Shown piece after piece: positions 7,782 to 15,507 of a stretch of DNA of 17,212 bases. Both the position numbers and the translations under genes were made by a program. This DNA is from SCTD01 sp038256525 (GTDB taxonomy: Bacteria; Actinomycetota; Actinomycetes; Mycobacteriales; SCTD01), in NCBI GenBank assembly GCA_038256525.1, contig JBBSKF010000073.1:1-17212 (forward strand), in the 5' to 3' direction. The notes beneath the pieces were generated by a model. It saw only the letters and a list, made by a program, of their open reading frames with translations. It made no database searches and had not been told where the DNA came from. Numbering within the stretch: position 1 is the stretch's first letter; each line of letters starts with the position of its first letter.

Positions 7782-7785
7782 GGGC

Positions 7786-9738
7786 ATGCCGAATCGCCTG
7801 GCCGCGTCCACGAGCCCCTACCTGCTCCAGCACCAGGACAACCCGGTCGACTGGTGGGAGTGGCAGCCCGAGGCGTTCGCCGAGGCCGAGCGGCGCGGGG
7901 TGCCGGTGCTGCTCAGCATCGGCTACGCCGCCTGTCACTGGTGTCATGTCATGGCCCACGAGTCCTTCGAGGACGAGCAGACGGCGGCTTTCATGAACGA
8001 GGCGTTCGTCAACGTCAAGGTCGACCGCGAGGAGCGGCCGGACGTGGATGCGGTCTACATGGAGGCCGTGCAGGCCATGACTGGTCACGGTGGCTGGCCG
8101 ATGACCAGTTTCCTCACGGCCAAGGGCGAGCCGTTCTTCTGCGGCACCTACTGGCCCTCCCGGCCTCGGCACGGCATGCCGGCCTTCCGCGAGGTGCTGA
8201 GGTCGGTCGCGCAGGCTTGGCAGACCCGGCGCGGCGAGGTCGAGGCGGCCGGCGCCGACGTCGTGCGCCGGCTGTCACGCACGCCCGGTGGCGCTACCGC
8301 GCAGGTCACCGCCGAGCTGCTGGACCAAGCCTTCGACAACCTGCGCGCGAGCTACGACGGGGTGCACGGCGGGTTCGGCGGTGCACCGAAGTTCCCGCCG
8401 TCCATGGTGCTCGAGTTCCTGCTGCGCCACGATGCCCGCACCGGCTCGGGTCTCGAGCTCGTGCAGCACACCTGCCGGGCGATGGCGAGCGGCGGCGTCT
8501 ACGACCAGCTCGCGGGCGGGTTCTCGCGCTACTCGGTCGACGCGGGCTGGGTGGTTCCGCACTTCGAGAAGATGCTCTACGACAACGCCCTGCTGCTGCG
8601 CGTCTACACCCACCTGTGGCGGGCGACCGGTGCGGACAACGCCAAGCGGGTGGCCCTCGAGACAGCCGACTTCCTGCTGCGGGAACTGCGCACACCGCAG
8701 GGGGGTTTCGCCTCCGCGCTGGACGCCGACACCGACGGCGAGGAGGGGCTGACCTACGTCTGGACGACGGCTCAGCTCGTCGACGCCTTGGGCGAGTCCG
8801 ACGGCACCTGGGCGGCTGAGCAGTTCGAGGTGACCGCAGCCGGCACCTTCGAGCGCGGCTCCAGCGTGTTGCAGCGGCTGCTCGAACCGGACGACGCGGA
8901 CCGCTACGAGCGGGTCCGTGTCCGGCTGCTGGACGTGCGCTCGACCAGGCCGCAGCCGGCCCGTGACGGCAAGGTCGTCGCCGCCTGGAACGGGCTCGCC
9001 ATTGCGGCGCTGGCCGACGCCGGCATCCTGTTCGACCGGCCGGACTACGTCACGGCTGCGGAGGCCTGCGCGGACCTGCTGCGCGATCTGCACTGGACGG
9101 ACGGGCGGCTGCTGCGCACCTCCATCGACGGGCGGGCGGGCCGTCACGCCGGCGTGCTCGAGGACTACGCCGACGTGGCCGAAGGGCTGCTGGCGCTGTT
9201 CTCGGCGACCGGCGAGCTGCAGCGACTGATCGACGCGCAGGCCCTGCTGGACATCGTGCTCGGGCACTTCGCTGACGGCCACGGAGGTTTCTACGACACC
9301 GCCGACGACGCGGAGCAGCTCGTGCGGCGACCGCAGGACCCGACCGACAACGCGACCCCCTCGGGGCTTGCCGCCGCGGCGGGCGCCCTGCTGACCTGCG
9401 CCGCCATGACGGGATCCGAGCCGTACCGGGCTGCGGCGACCGCGGCGGTCGCGACCGTGGCACCGCTGTTCGCCCGGCAAGCCCGCTTCGCCGGTTGGGC
9501 TGCCGCGGTCGCTGAGGCGCAGCTGGCCGGCCCGGCCGAGGTCGTGGTGCTGGCCCGCCCCGACCTGCTGGCGGTGGCCCGACTGGCGACCTCCCCGGGC
9601 GCCGTGGTCGTCACGGACGGCCCGCTCGCGAAGGACCGGCCGCCCGGCGCGGCGTACGTCTGCCGTCAGTTCGTCTGCGACGCACCGACGAAGGACGCGC
9701 AACGGCTGGCCGAGCAGCTGCAGGCCGGTCAGAGATGA
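7786..9738 (+). CDS. DUF255 thioredoxin-domain protein (YyaL/spermatogenesis-associated protein 20 family)
   Basis: A 650-residue protein. The N-terminal thioredoxin-like domain (about 1-160) begins with the family signature NRLAASTSPYLLQHQDNPVDWW and has a CxxC pair C50/C53 in YAACHWCHVM. It is followed by GHGGWPM and the TYWP motif. From about 190 (HGGFGGAPKFPP, 194-203) to the C-terminus it resembles an alpha/alpha barrel of the six-hairpin glycosidase type, with HFEKMLYDNA, ALDADTDGEEG and VAAWNGL blocks. The biochemical role of the family is not established; a redox or nucleotide-sugar role is only speculative. The ATG at 7786 is the conserved family start but has only GAGGG almost touching it, which suggests coupling to the ORF ending 4 bases upstream. 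Confidence 0.93.
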   Translation: MPNRLAASTSPYLLQHQDNPVDWWEWQPEAFAEAERRGVPVLLSIGYAACHWCHVMAHESFEDEQTAAFMNEAFVNVKVDREERPDVDAVYMEAVQAMTGHGGWPMTSFLTAKGEPFFCGTYWPSRPRHGMPAFREVLRSVAQAWQTRRGEVEAAGADVVRRLSRTPGGATAQVTAELLDQAFDNLRASYDGVHGGFGGAPKFPPSMVLEFLLRHDARTGSGLELVQHTCRAMASGGVYDQLAGGFSRYSVDAGWVVPHFEKMLYDNALLLRVYTHLWRATGADNAKRVALETADFLLRELRTPQGGFASALDADTDGEEGLTYVWTTAQLVDALGESDGTWAAEQFEVTAAGTFERGSSVLQRLLEPDDADRYERVRVRLLDVRSTRPQPARDGKVVAAWNGLAIAALADAGILFDRPDYVTAAEACADLLRDLHWTDGRLLRTSIDGRAGRHAGVLEDYADVAEGLLALFSATGELQRLIDAQALLDIVLGHFADGHGGFYDTADDAEQLVRRPQDPTDNATPSGLAAAAGALLTCAAMTGSEPYRAAATAAVATVAPLFARQARFAGWAAAVAEAQLAGPAEVVVLARPDLLAVARLATSPGAVVVTDGPLAKDRPPGAAYVCRQFVCDAPTKDAQRLAEQLQAGQR

Positions 9739-9751
9739 ACCGGGTCTTGCC

Positions 9752-10426
9752 TCACACCGCCGCGCTGTAGGTCGCGACGGACACCGCGACGTAGTGCGTG
9801 ATGAAAGCCAGCAGGGTGAAGGCGTGGAACACCTCGTGGAACCCGAACCAACTCGGGAAGGGGTTCGGCCGGCGCAGCGCATAGACGATGGCGCCGAGGC
9901 TGTAGAACAGCCCGCCCGCCAGCAGCAGGATCACGACGGTCCAGCCACCCGCGTCCTGCAGCTGTGGCAGCACCCCCAGCGCCACCCAGCCCAGCGCGAG
10001 ATAGAGCACCACGAACAGCCAACGGGCCGGCCGGCGTACGGCGTTGCGTAGCACGACCCCCAGCAGCGCGCCGCCCCAGACCAGTCCGAACACGAGCCAG
10101 CGGGTCGCCCCGTCCAGCAGGAGCAACGCGAAGGGCGTGTAGGTGCCGGCGATGAGGATGAAGATCATCGAGTGGTCGAGTCGCTTCATGACCTCCCGCG
10201 AACGGCCGGTCCACGGACCGCGGTGGTAGGCGGCCGACGTACCGAACAGCAAGGCGACGCTGACCGCGTAGACGACAGCCGCGGTCCTTGCCCGGGGGCC
10301 CTCGGCCAGGCAGACCAGGGCTGTGCCGGTGATCAGCGAGATGGCGAAAGCGGCTTCGTGCAGCACCCCTCGCAGGCGGGGCTTGAGTGCCGCCGACAAC
10401 TCGGCAACCTTGGCTTCTACGGTCAC
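9752..10426 (-). CDS. trhA: TrhA/hemolysin III family membrane protein
   Basis: A 224-residue integral membrane protein with about seven hydrophobic helices, belonging to the PAQR-like hemolysin III (CREST) superfamily. Conserved residues match the expected metal-site set: S64 and H68 in GTSAAYH, D84/H85 in RLDHSMIFILIAGTYTP, and H197 and H201 in FHEVFHAF. Bacterial members have been linked to membrane lipid homeostasis, and the hemolysin name is historical. The GTG start at 10426 has GGAGGAAG about 8-9 bases upstream. It is divergent from pckG across 148 bases and converges on the DUF255 gene with 13 bases between. A homologue sits at the same place in the mycobacterial mca locus (Rv1085c, from memory). 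Confidence 0.92.
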   Translation of the reverse strand: MTVEAKVAELSAALKPRLRGVLHEAAFAISLITGTALVCLAEGPRARTAAVVYAVSVALLFGTSAAYHRGPWTGRSREVMKRLDHSMIFILIAGTYTPFALLLLDGATRWLVFGLVWGGALLGVVLRNAVRRPARWLFVVLYLALGWVALGVLPQLQDAGGWTVVILLLAGGLFYSLGAIVYALRRPNPFPSWFGFHEVFHAFTLLAFITHYVAVSVATYSAAV

Positions 10427-10448
10427 GCGCGGGTCTTCCTCCAGGGCC

Positions 10449-10465
10449 GATGAGGGTGGCTCATC
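10449..10465. repeat. inverted repeat in the trhA-pckG divergent region
   Basis: GATGAG and CTCATC form a perfect 6-base inverted repeat with a 5-base spacer. It lies close to the trhA start and could be an operator half of the divergent promoter region. No regulator is assigned. Confidence 0.35.
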
Positions 10466-10477
10466 TCACAGCGCCGG

Positions 10478-10489
10478 AGTCGGCCGACT
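10478..10489. promoter_or_regulatory. 12-base perfect palindrome AGTCGGCCGACT
   Basis: An uninterrupted 12-base palindrome lies just upstream of the A+T-richer stretch that probably holds the pckG promoter (TACTGT at 10493 and TATTGT at 10504 are -10-like). Position and symmetry suggest a regulator binding site, but no known motif is recognised. Confidence 0.35.
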
Positions 10490-10505
10490 GAGTACTGTGG
10501 ATGTA

Positions 10506-10513
10506 TTGTACAA
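10506..10513. promoter_or_regulatory. TTGTACAA palindrome in the pckG leader or promoter
   Basis: An 8-base palindrome within the most A+T-rich segment before pckG, overlapping a possible -10 element. It is a candidate operator, and palindromes this short also arise by chance. Confidence 0.3.
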
Positions 10514-10574
10514 GCTGGTAGGGCGTTTCATGACTTTGCGACCTTTCCGGCACATATCGGCGGAGAGGGCGGCA

Positions 10575-12410
10575 GTGATCACGACGTCCAGTATTCCAGG
10601 GCTGGAACTGGCTCCGACCAGCAACCCCCGGCTGCTGCGATGGGTGCGTGAGACCGCCTGGCTGACCCAGCCCGATCGGGTGGAGTGGTGCGACGGGTCC
10701 GAGCGGGAGTGGGAGCGGCTCACCGCCCTGCTCGTCGAGCAGGGAACCTTCACCCGACTCGACCCACGCAAGCGCCCGAACAGCTTCCACGCCGCCTCCG
10801 ACCCCTCCGATGTCGCCCGGGTGGAGGACCGCACCTTCATCTGCTCCACGCGGGAGTCCGACGCCGGGCCGACCAACAACTGGTGCGATCCCGACCGGAT
10901 GCGCGACACGTTGCAGCCGCTGTTCCAGGGGTGCATGCAAGGCCGGACGATGTACGTCGTGCCCTTCTGCATGGGGCCGATCGGCGGCAGCATCTCGCAG
11001 CTCGGCGTCGAGATCACCGACTCCGCCTACGTCGCGGTGTCGATGCGGATCATGACCCGCATGGGCAAGGCCGCTCTCGACCAGATCGGCGCAGACGGGT
11101 TCTTCGTCCCGGCCGTGCACAGCGTGGGTGCGCCGCTGAAAGCGCAGCAGGAGGACGTGCCCTGGCCGTGCAGCGACACCAAGTACATCGCGCACTTCCC
11201 GGAGACACGTGAGATCTGGTCCTACGGTTCCGGGTACGGCGGCAACGCGCTGCTCGGCAAGAAGTGCTTCGCCCTGCGGATCGCCTCGGTCATGGGACGC
11301 GACGAGGGCTGGCTGGCCGAGCACATGCTCATCCTCAAGCTGACCCCGCCAGGGGGCCGCCCACGCTACGTCGCTGCCGCCTTCCCCAGCGCCTGCGGCA
11401 AGACAAACCTGGCGATGCTCGAGCCGACCATCCCAGGCTGGACCGTCGAGACGGTCGGCGACGACATCGCCTGGATGCGCTTCGGCACCGACGGCCGGCT
11501 CTACGCCATCAATCCCGAGGCCGGCTTCTTCGGCGTCGCGCCCGGAACCGGTGCCGACACCAATGCCAACGCCGTACGGACCTTCACTGCCAACAGCATC
11601 TTCACCAACGTGGCGCTGACCGACGACGGCGATGTCTGGTGGGAGGGCCTGACGAGGACGCCGCCGACCGGTCTCACCGACTGGCGGGGCAACCGCTGGT
11701 CGCCGGGGTCGACGACGCCGGCCGCCCATCCGAACTCGCGGTTCACGACCCCTGCGGGTCAGTGCCCGACCATCGCCCCGGAGTGGGACGACCCGGACGG
11801 CGTGCCGATATCGGCCATCCTGTTCGGTGGCCGCAGGGCCGAAGTGGTGCCGCTGGTCACCGAGTCCCGCTCCTGGCGGCACGGCGTCTTCCTTGGCGCC
11901 TCGGTCTCCTCCGAGACCACTGCCGCAGCCACCGGTGCGGTCGGGCAACTGCGCCGCGACCCGTTCGCCATGCTGCCGTTCTGCGGCTACAACATGGGCG
12001 ACTACATGGGGCACTGGTTCGACGTCGGCGCCGCCGCCGTGGCCCGTGGCGACGCGGCGCTACTGCCGCGCCTGTACTACGTCAACTGGTTCCGCAAGGA
12101 CGACCAGGGGCGATGGCTCTGGCCGGGGTTCGGCGAGAACTCCCGCGTGCTGAAGTGGATCGTCGAGCGCCTGGACGGTGACGCGGACGGTGTGGAGACG
12201 CCCATCGGGATCGTGCCGAGCCCGGAGAGCCTCGACGTGGCCGGGCTCGACCTGCCGGCCGAGGACCTGGAGGTCCTGCTGAGGGTCGACCACGAGGTGT
12301 GGCGGGAGGAGGCGGCGCTGCTACGGGACTACCTTGGCCAGTTCGCGGACGCGCTCCCCCGGGCCATGGTCGACGAGCACGAGTCCCTCGTCCGGCGCCT
12401 GACCGACTGA
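10575..12410 (+). CDS. pckG: phosphoenolpyruvate carboxykinase (GTP)
   Basis: A 611-residue enzyme catalysing oxaloacetate + GTP to PEP + CO2 + GDP, the entry to gluconeogenesis. The GTP-type signature FPSACGKTNLAM contains the catalytic cysteine C274 in the P-loop. GDDIAWM (about 295-301) is the second kinase motif. GSGYGGNALLGKKC (about 218-231), NPEAGFFGVAPGT and YVNWFRKD are all present. The GTG at 10575 gives the family N-terminus ITTSSIPGLELAPTSN and has GGAGAGG about 6 bases upstream. An in-frame ATG at 10530 would add 15 residues and a GTG further up more, but these lie in the promoter-like stretch. The long divergent gap with palindromes suggests control by carbon source (inference). 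Confidence 0.96.
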   Translation: MITTSSIPGLELAPTSNPRLLRWVRETAWLTQPDRVEWCDGSEREWERLTALLVEQGTFTRLDPRKRPNSFHAASDPSDVARVEDRTFICSTRESDAGPTNNWCDPDRMRDTLQPLFQGCMQGRTMYVVPFCMGPIGGSISQLGVEITDSAYVAVSMRIMTRMGKAALDQIGADGFFVPAVHSVGAPLKAQQEDVPWPCSDTKYIAHFPETREIWSYGSGYGGNALLGKKCFALRIASVMGRDEGWLAEHMLILKLTPPGGRPRYVAAAFPSACGKTNLAMLEPTIPGWTVETVGDDIAWMRFGTDGRLYAINPEAGFFGVAPGTGADTNANAVRTFTANSIFTNVALTDDGDVWWEGLTRTPPTGLTDWRGNRWSPGSTTPAAHPNSRFTTPAGQCPTIAPEWDDPDGVPISAILFGGRRAEVVPLVTESRSWRHGVFLGASVSSETTAAATGAVGQLRRDPFAMLPFCGYNMGDYMGHWFDVGAAAVARGDAALLPRLYYVNWFRKDDQGRWLWPGFGENSRVLKWIVERLDGDADGVETPIGIVPSPESLDVAGLDLPAEDLEVLLRVDHEVWREEAALLRDYLGQFADALPRAMVDEHESLVRRLTD

Positions 12411-12467
12411 TCCCCCGGGGCAGGCAAGGCCATTGTGCAGTTCGCACCTACAGGCAAAGATCACGTC

Positions 12468-13082
12468 ATGGCTGAGATCAGGTGCGTCGACGGCTCCGTA
12501 CTCGCCGTCCTGCCTGTCCCAGTCCTTGACCGCGACGGCGTCCCGTACGAGGTCACGCTCCGGCTGCTGCGGGACGGCCGGCTGTTCGGCGAGGTGGGGG
12601 AGCGGTGCGGCTGGTTCATCGCCACGACCGCTGCCCGGCTGCGGGTTGCCCGGGCCGGCGGGGATCCCGACGCCTTCCCCGCCAGCAGCCTGGAAGCTGG
12701 TCTGCGGGCGTGGGCGGTCGATGAGCAACTGCCGGCTGACGAGGCGTGGGAGTGCTTCGAACGTTACGTCCCGCGTGACCGAGAGCTGTTCGCCTTCCTG
12801 TCCCGCGACCCGGACGACCTGAGCTCGGCCGGAGACCTGCGCCTCACCCTTCGCACCGAACGCTCCTGGGTGACCATCCCAGGCAGCGAGCGCGGCTACT
12901 GGAGGGTGCGATGCCTTGCCGTGCTCGACGCCTGGGGCGCCCGAGGCGGAGGGGTGCGCGCCGTGCTGACGAGCGCGGAGCTGCTCTCGCTGCTCGAGCA
13001 GCTGGTTCAGGACTTTGCCGGCGTAGGAACAGCCTACGAGCCCGGTGAGGAGCTTTCCGGACTGCGGCGCCCCGTCGGCTGA
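12468..13082 (+). CDS. uncharacterised cytoplasmic protein downstream of pckG
   Basis: A 204-residue soluble-looking protein with no signal peptide and no membrane helix. I recognise no family. The N-terminal half looks strand-rich (AEIRCVDGSVLAVLPVPVLDRDG). The middle is acidic with YVPRDRELFAFLSRDPDD. The C-terminus contains a short leucine-rich helix SAELLSLLEQLVQDF. Codon use is like its neighbours and it follows pckG by 57 bases on the same strand. Two starts are possible: ATG 12468 (chosen) and an in-frame GTG at 12435 that adds 11 residues. Neither has a strong Shine-Dalgarno. No catalytic motif is evident, so no function is proposed. Confidence 0.75.
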   Translation: MAEIRCVDGSVLAVLPVPVLDRDGVPYEVTLRLLRDGRLFGEVGERCGWFIATTAARLRVARAGGDPDAFPASSLEAGLRAWAVDEQLPADEAWECFERYVPRDRELFAFLSRDPDDLSSAGDLRLTLRTERSWVTIPGSERGYWRVRCLAVLDAWGARGGGVRAVLTSAELLSLLEQLVQDFAGVGTAYEPGEELSGLRRPVG

Positions 13083-13148
13083 GCCGCGCCGTCACCCCTG
13101 TCCGGTCGCAGCCCGTTATCCTGCGGGCAGCGTCGAGGCGGGGAAGAG

Positions 13149-13928
13149 GTGGACGTGGGTCTGCGCAACGTCGTCTACGGCCTCTACGAGCGACGTCTCG
13201 CCTTGGCGCTCGAGCGGGCCGGCTCGCCGGTGCCCCGGCATGTCGGGGTGATCCTGGACGGTAACCGGCGGTGGGCCAGGGCAACTGGTCGCCAGGACGT
13301 CAACGTCGGCCACCAGGCCGGGGCCGACAAGATCGCCGACCTGCTGGCGTGGTGCGACCAGGCCGGTGTCGAGCTGGTCACCCTCTGGTTGCTGTCCACC
13401 GACAATCTCGGCCGTCCGGCTGCCGAGCTCGACCCACTGCTCCGGATCATCGAGACGGTGGTGACGGAGCTGGCCCGGCCGATGAACCGGTGGACGCTGA
13501 ACATCGTCGGCGCGCTGGACCTGCTGCCGGACGAGACGGCTCGGACCCTCAAGGAGGCCGCCGCCGGCACCGCCGGCCGCCCGGGCGTCGAGGTCAACGT
13601 GGCCATCGGCTACGGCGGGCGGCGGGAGATCGCCGACGCGGTGCGCTCCATGCTGCAGGCGCACGCGGCGACCGGGGCCACGCTGGAGGAGGTGGCCGAG
13701 TTCCTGGACGTCGAGCACATCGCCGAGCACCTCTACACCCGGGGCCAGCCCGACCCCGATCTGGTGATCCGCACCAGCGGTGAGCAGCGGCTGGGCGGTT
13801 TCCTGCTGTGGCAGAGCGCCCACAGCGAGTTCTACTTCTGCGAGGCCTACTGGCCGGACTTCCGACGGGTGGACTTCCTGCGGGCGCTGCGGGCCTACGC
13901 CGCCCGGCAGCGGCGCTTCGGAAGCTGA
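13149..13928 (+). CDS. uppS: cis-prenyltransferase (short Z,E-farnesyl diphosphate synthase/UppS family)
   Basis: A 259-residue isoprenyl transferase. All family regions are present: HVGVILDGNRRWA with catalytic D37, GHQAGADKI, TLWLLSTDNLGRP, IGYGGRREI, and the C-terminal PDPDLVIRTSGEQRLGGFLLWQSAHSEFYF. It condenses isopentenyl diphosphate in cis onto an allylic diphosphate. Its position next to trhA and its length match the mycobacterial Z,E-FPP synthase (Rv1086, from memory), which makes the short precursor for longer polyprenyl carriers. Chain length cannot be settled from motifs alone. The start is GTG 13149, and GTG 13155 with AGAGG nearer is an alternative that loses two residues. A TATCCT-like -10 at 13116-13121 could serve it. 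Confidence 0.93.
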   Translation: MDVGLRNVVYGLYERRLALALERAGSPVPRHVGVILDGNRRWARATGRQDVNVGHQAGADKIADLLAWCDQAGVELVTLWLLSTDNLGRPAAELDPLLRIIETVVTELARPMNRWTLNIVGALDLLPDETARTLKEAAAGTAGRPGVEVNVAIGYGGRREIADAVRSMLQAHAATGATLEEVAEFLDVEHIAEHLYTRGQPDPDLVIRTSGEQRLGGFLLWQSAHSEFYFCEAYWPDFRRVDFLRALRAYAARQRRFGS

Positions 13929-13936
13929 CCGGTCAT

Positions 13937-13954
13937 CGGACGTTCACCCGTCCG
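13937..13954 (+). terminator. possible short hairpin after the cis-prenyltransferase gene
   Basis: CGGACG and CGTCCG form a perfect 6-base stem with a 6-base loop, starting 9 bases after the stop codon. There is no T-run, as is common in actinomycetes, so it is only a weak terminator candidate. Confidence 0.3.
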
Positions 13955-14069
13955 GTGTGCGTGTCGGACGCCCCCGCGGTCGGGCGCGTCGTAGCGTTCG
14001 GCACAAGCGGTCGGCAGTCCGTCGGTCCGCCCGGGAGGCCCGATGCGCGGCAGTGCAGGTGCGTATGGA

Positions 14070-14086
14070 GGGCCGGCGTCCGGCCC
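14070..14086 (+). promoter_or_regulatory. hairpin in the phoH leader
   Basis: GGGCCGG and CCGGCCC form a perfect 7-base G+C stem with a 3-base loop, 47 bases before the phoH ATG. It is followed by three near-tandem GGTCC units (14091-14106). In the mRNA this would be a stable structure close to the ribosome site, possibly affecting translation or mRNA 5-prime stability. Confidence 0.4.
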
Positions 14087-14133
14087 AGCGGGTCCGGTCC
14101 CGGTCCAGGCAGTTCCCGAGCGCAGGGGGCCAC

Positions 14134-15414
14134 ATGACCACGTACGTTCTCGACACCTCCGTCCTTCTGTCCGACCCGGGAGCACTGGCCCGCTTCGCCG
14201 AGCACGAGGTCGTCCTGCCGCTGGTGGTGGTCAGTGAGCTCGAGGGCAAGCGGGACCACCCCGAGCTGGGCTGGTTCGCCCGGCAGGCCCTGCGCCTGCT
14301 CGACGACCTGCGGATCGCCCACGGCCGGCTCGACCGCCCGATCCCGATCGCGAACGGCACGCTGCGCGTCGAGCTCAACCACGTCGGCACCTCGGTCCTG
14401 CCGGCCGCCGTGCGCGGCACCGACGGCGACAGCCGGATCCTCGCCGTCGCCGCGAACCTCGCTGCCGAGGGCGCCGAGGTCATCCTGGTCTCCAAGGACC
14501 TGCCGCTACGGGTCAAGGCCGCCTCGATCGGGCTGACCGCGCAGGAGTACCGCGCCGAGCTGGCCGTCAACTGCGGCTGGACCGGCATGGACGAGCTGGA
14601 GGTGTCCGGCGCCGAGCTGAACGAGCTCTACGCGGCCGGTCGGCTGGAGCTCGACGCGGCCCGCGAGCTGCCCACGCACAGCGGTTTGGTGCTGCTGTCC
14701 GAGCGCGGAAGCGGCCTGGGCCGGGTCGCGCCCGACAAGTCGGTAAGGCTGGTGCGTGGCGACCGGGAGGTCTTCGGGGTCCACGGCCGCTCGGCCGAGC
14801 AGCGGGTCGCCATCGACCTGCTGCTCGACCCGGACATCGGCATCGTCTCGCTCGGGGGCCGGGCCGGCACCGGAAAGTCCGCGCTGGCGTTGTGCGCCGG
14901 TCTCGAGTCGGTGCTGGAGCGCCGCGCCCACAAGAAGGTGATCGTCTTTCGCCCGCTGTACGCCGTCGGCGGTCAGGACCTGGGCTACCTGCCGGGCGAC
15001 AGCGCCGAGAAGATGGGTCCGTGGGCGCAGGCCGTCTTCGACACCCTGGGCGCCCTGGTCAGCGCCGAGGTGGTCGAGGAGATCGTCGTCCGGGGACTGC
15101 TGGAAGTCCTGCCGCTGACCCACATCCGGGGCCGCTCCCTGCACGACGCCTTCGTCATCGTCGACGAGGCCCAGTCGCTCGAGCGGGGGGTGCTGCTCAC
15201 GGTGCTGTCCCGGCTGGGGCAGGGCTCGCGGGTCGTGCTGACCCACGACGTCGCCCAGCGGGACAACCTGCGGGTGGGGCGCCACGACGGCGTGAACGCC
15301 GTCATCGAGGCGCTCAAGGGCCACCCGCTGTTCGCGCACGTCACGCTCACCCGGTCCGAGCGCTCACCGATCGCGGCGCTGGTGACCGAGATGCTGGAGG
15401 ACCTGCCTCGCTGA
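14134..15414 (+). CDS. phoH: PIN-PhoH family RNase/ATPase (PhoH2-like)
   Basis: A 426-residue two-domain protein. An N-terminal PIN nuclease domain (about 1-140) has acidic residues D7 (YVLDTS), E35/E37 (VSELEGK) and D97/D99 (GTDGDSRIL). A C-terminal PhoH P-loop ATPase domain (about 200-426) has Walker A GRAGTGKSA with K248 and Walker B FVIVDEAQS with D344/E345. PhoH2 of mycobacteria is reported to unwind and cleave RNA and to be paired with a small antitoxin PhoAT. No clear PhoAT is seen upstream here. The ATG at 14134 has AGGGGG 4 bases upstream. An in-frame ATG at 14065 would add 23 basic residues, and relatives do carry short basic N-termini, so that start stays possible. The gap before it (205 bases) contains hairpins and no supported gene. 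Confidence 0.94.
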   Translation: MTTYVLDTSVLLSDPGALARFAEHEVVLPLVVVSELEGKRDHPELGWFARQALRLLDDLRIAHGRLDRPIPIANGTLRVELNHVGTSVLPAAVRGTDGDSRILAVAANLAAEGAEVILVSKDLPLRVKAASIGLTAQEYRAELAVNCGWTGMDELEVSGAELNELYAAGRLELDAARELPTHSGLVLLSERGSGLGRVAPDKSVRLVRGDREVFGVHGRSAEQRVAIDLLLDPDIGIVSLGGRAGTGKSALALCAGLESVLERRAHKKVIVFRPLYAVGGQDLGYLPGDSAEKMGPWAQAVFDTLGALVSAEVVEEIVVRGLLEVLPLTHIRGRSLHDAFVIVDEAQSLERGVLLTVLSRLGQGSRVVLTHDVAQRDNLRVGRHDGVNAVIEALKGHPLFAHVTLTRSERSPIAALVTEMLEDLPR

Positions 15415-15428
15415 CCCCCCACCGAGCC

Positions 15429-15487
15429 ACTTCCCCTGCGTAGGAGCATTGCTGGACACGCTTTCGGTGTCATGGGGCAGGGGAAGT
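15429..15487. terminator. large inverted repeat, probable bidirectional terminator between phoH and the PadR-linked operon
   Basis: ACTTCCCCTGC (15429-15439) and GCAGGGGAAGT (15477-15487) are perfect 11-base complementary arms. Between them an inner stem GACAC (15455-15459) / GTGTC (15467-15471), flanked by CAT/ATG, gives a second hairpin nested in the first. It lies in the 93-base gap between two convergent stop codons (15414 and 15508), the right place for a two-way terminator. There is no T-run on either side. Confidence 0.65.
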
Positions 15488-15507
15488 CGGGGGGGATAGC
15501 GCGTGGG

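Noticed and set aside
8275..9882. 535-residue minus-strand open frame
   Set aside because: Lies opposite the DUF255 gene, with low-complexity composition and no recognisable fold.
10461..12014. 517-residue minus-strand open frame
   Set aside because: Lies opposite pckG, which has complete catalytic motifs. This frame has none.
14043..14237. Possible PhoAT-like small ORF upstream of and overlapping phoH
   Set aside because: 64 Gly/Pro/Arg-rich codons with about 100 bases overlapping the phoH start out of frame and no clear ribosome site. It is more likely chance.
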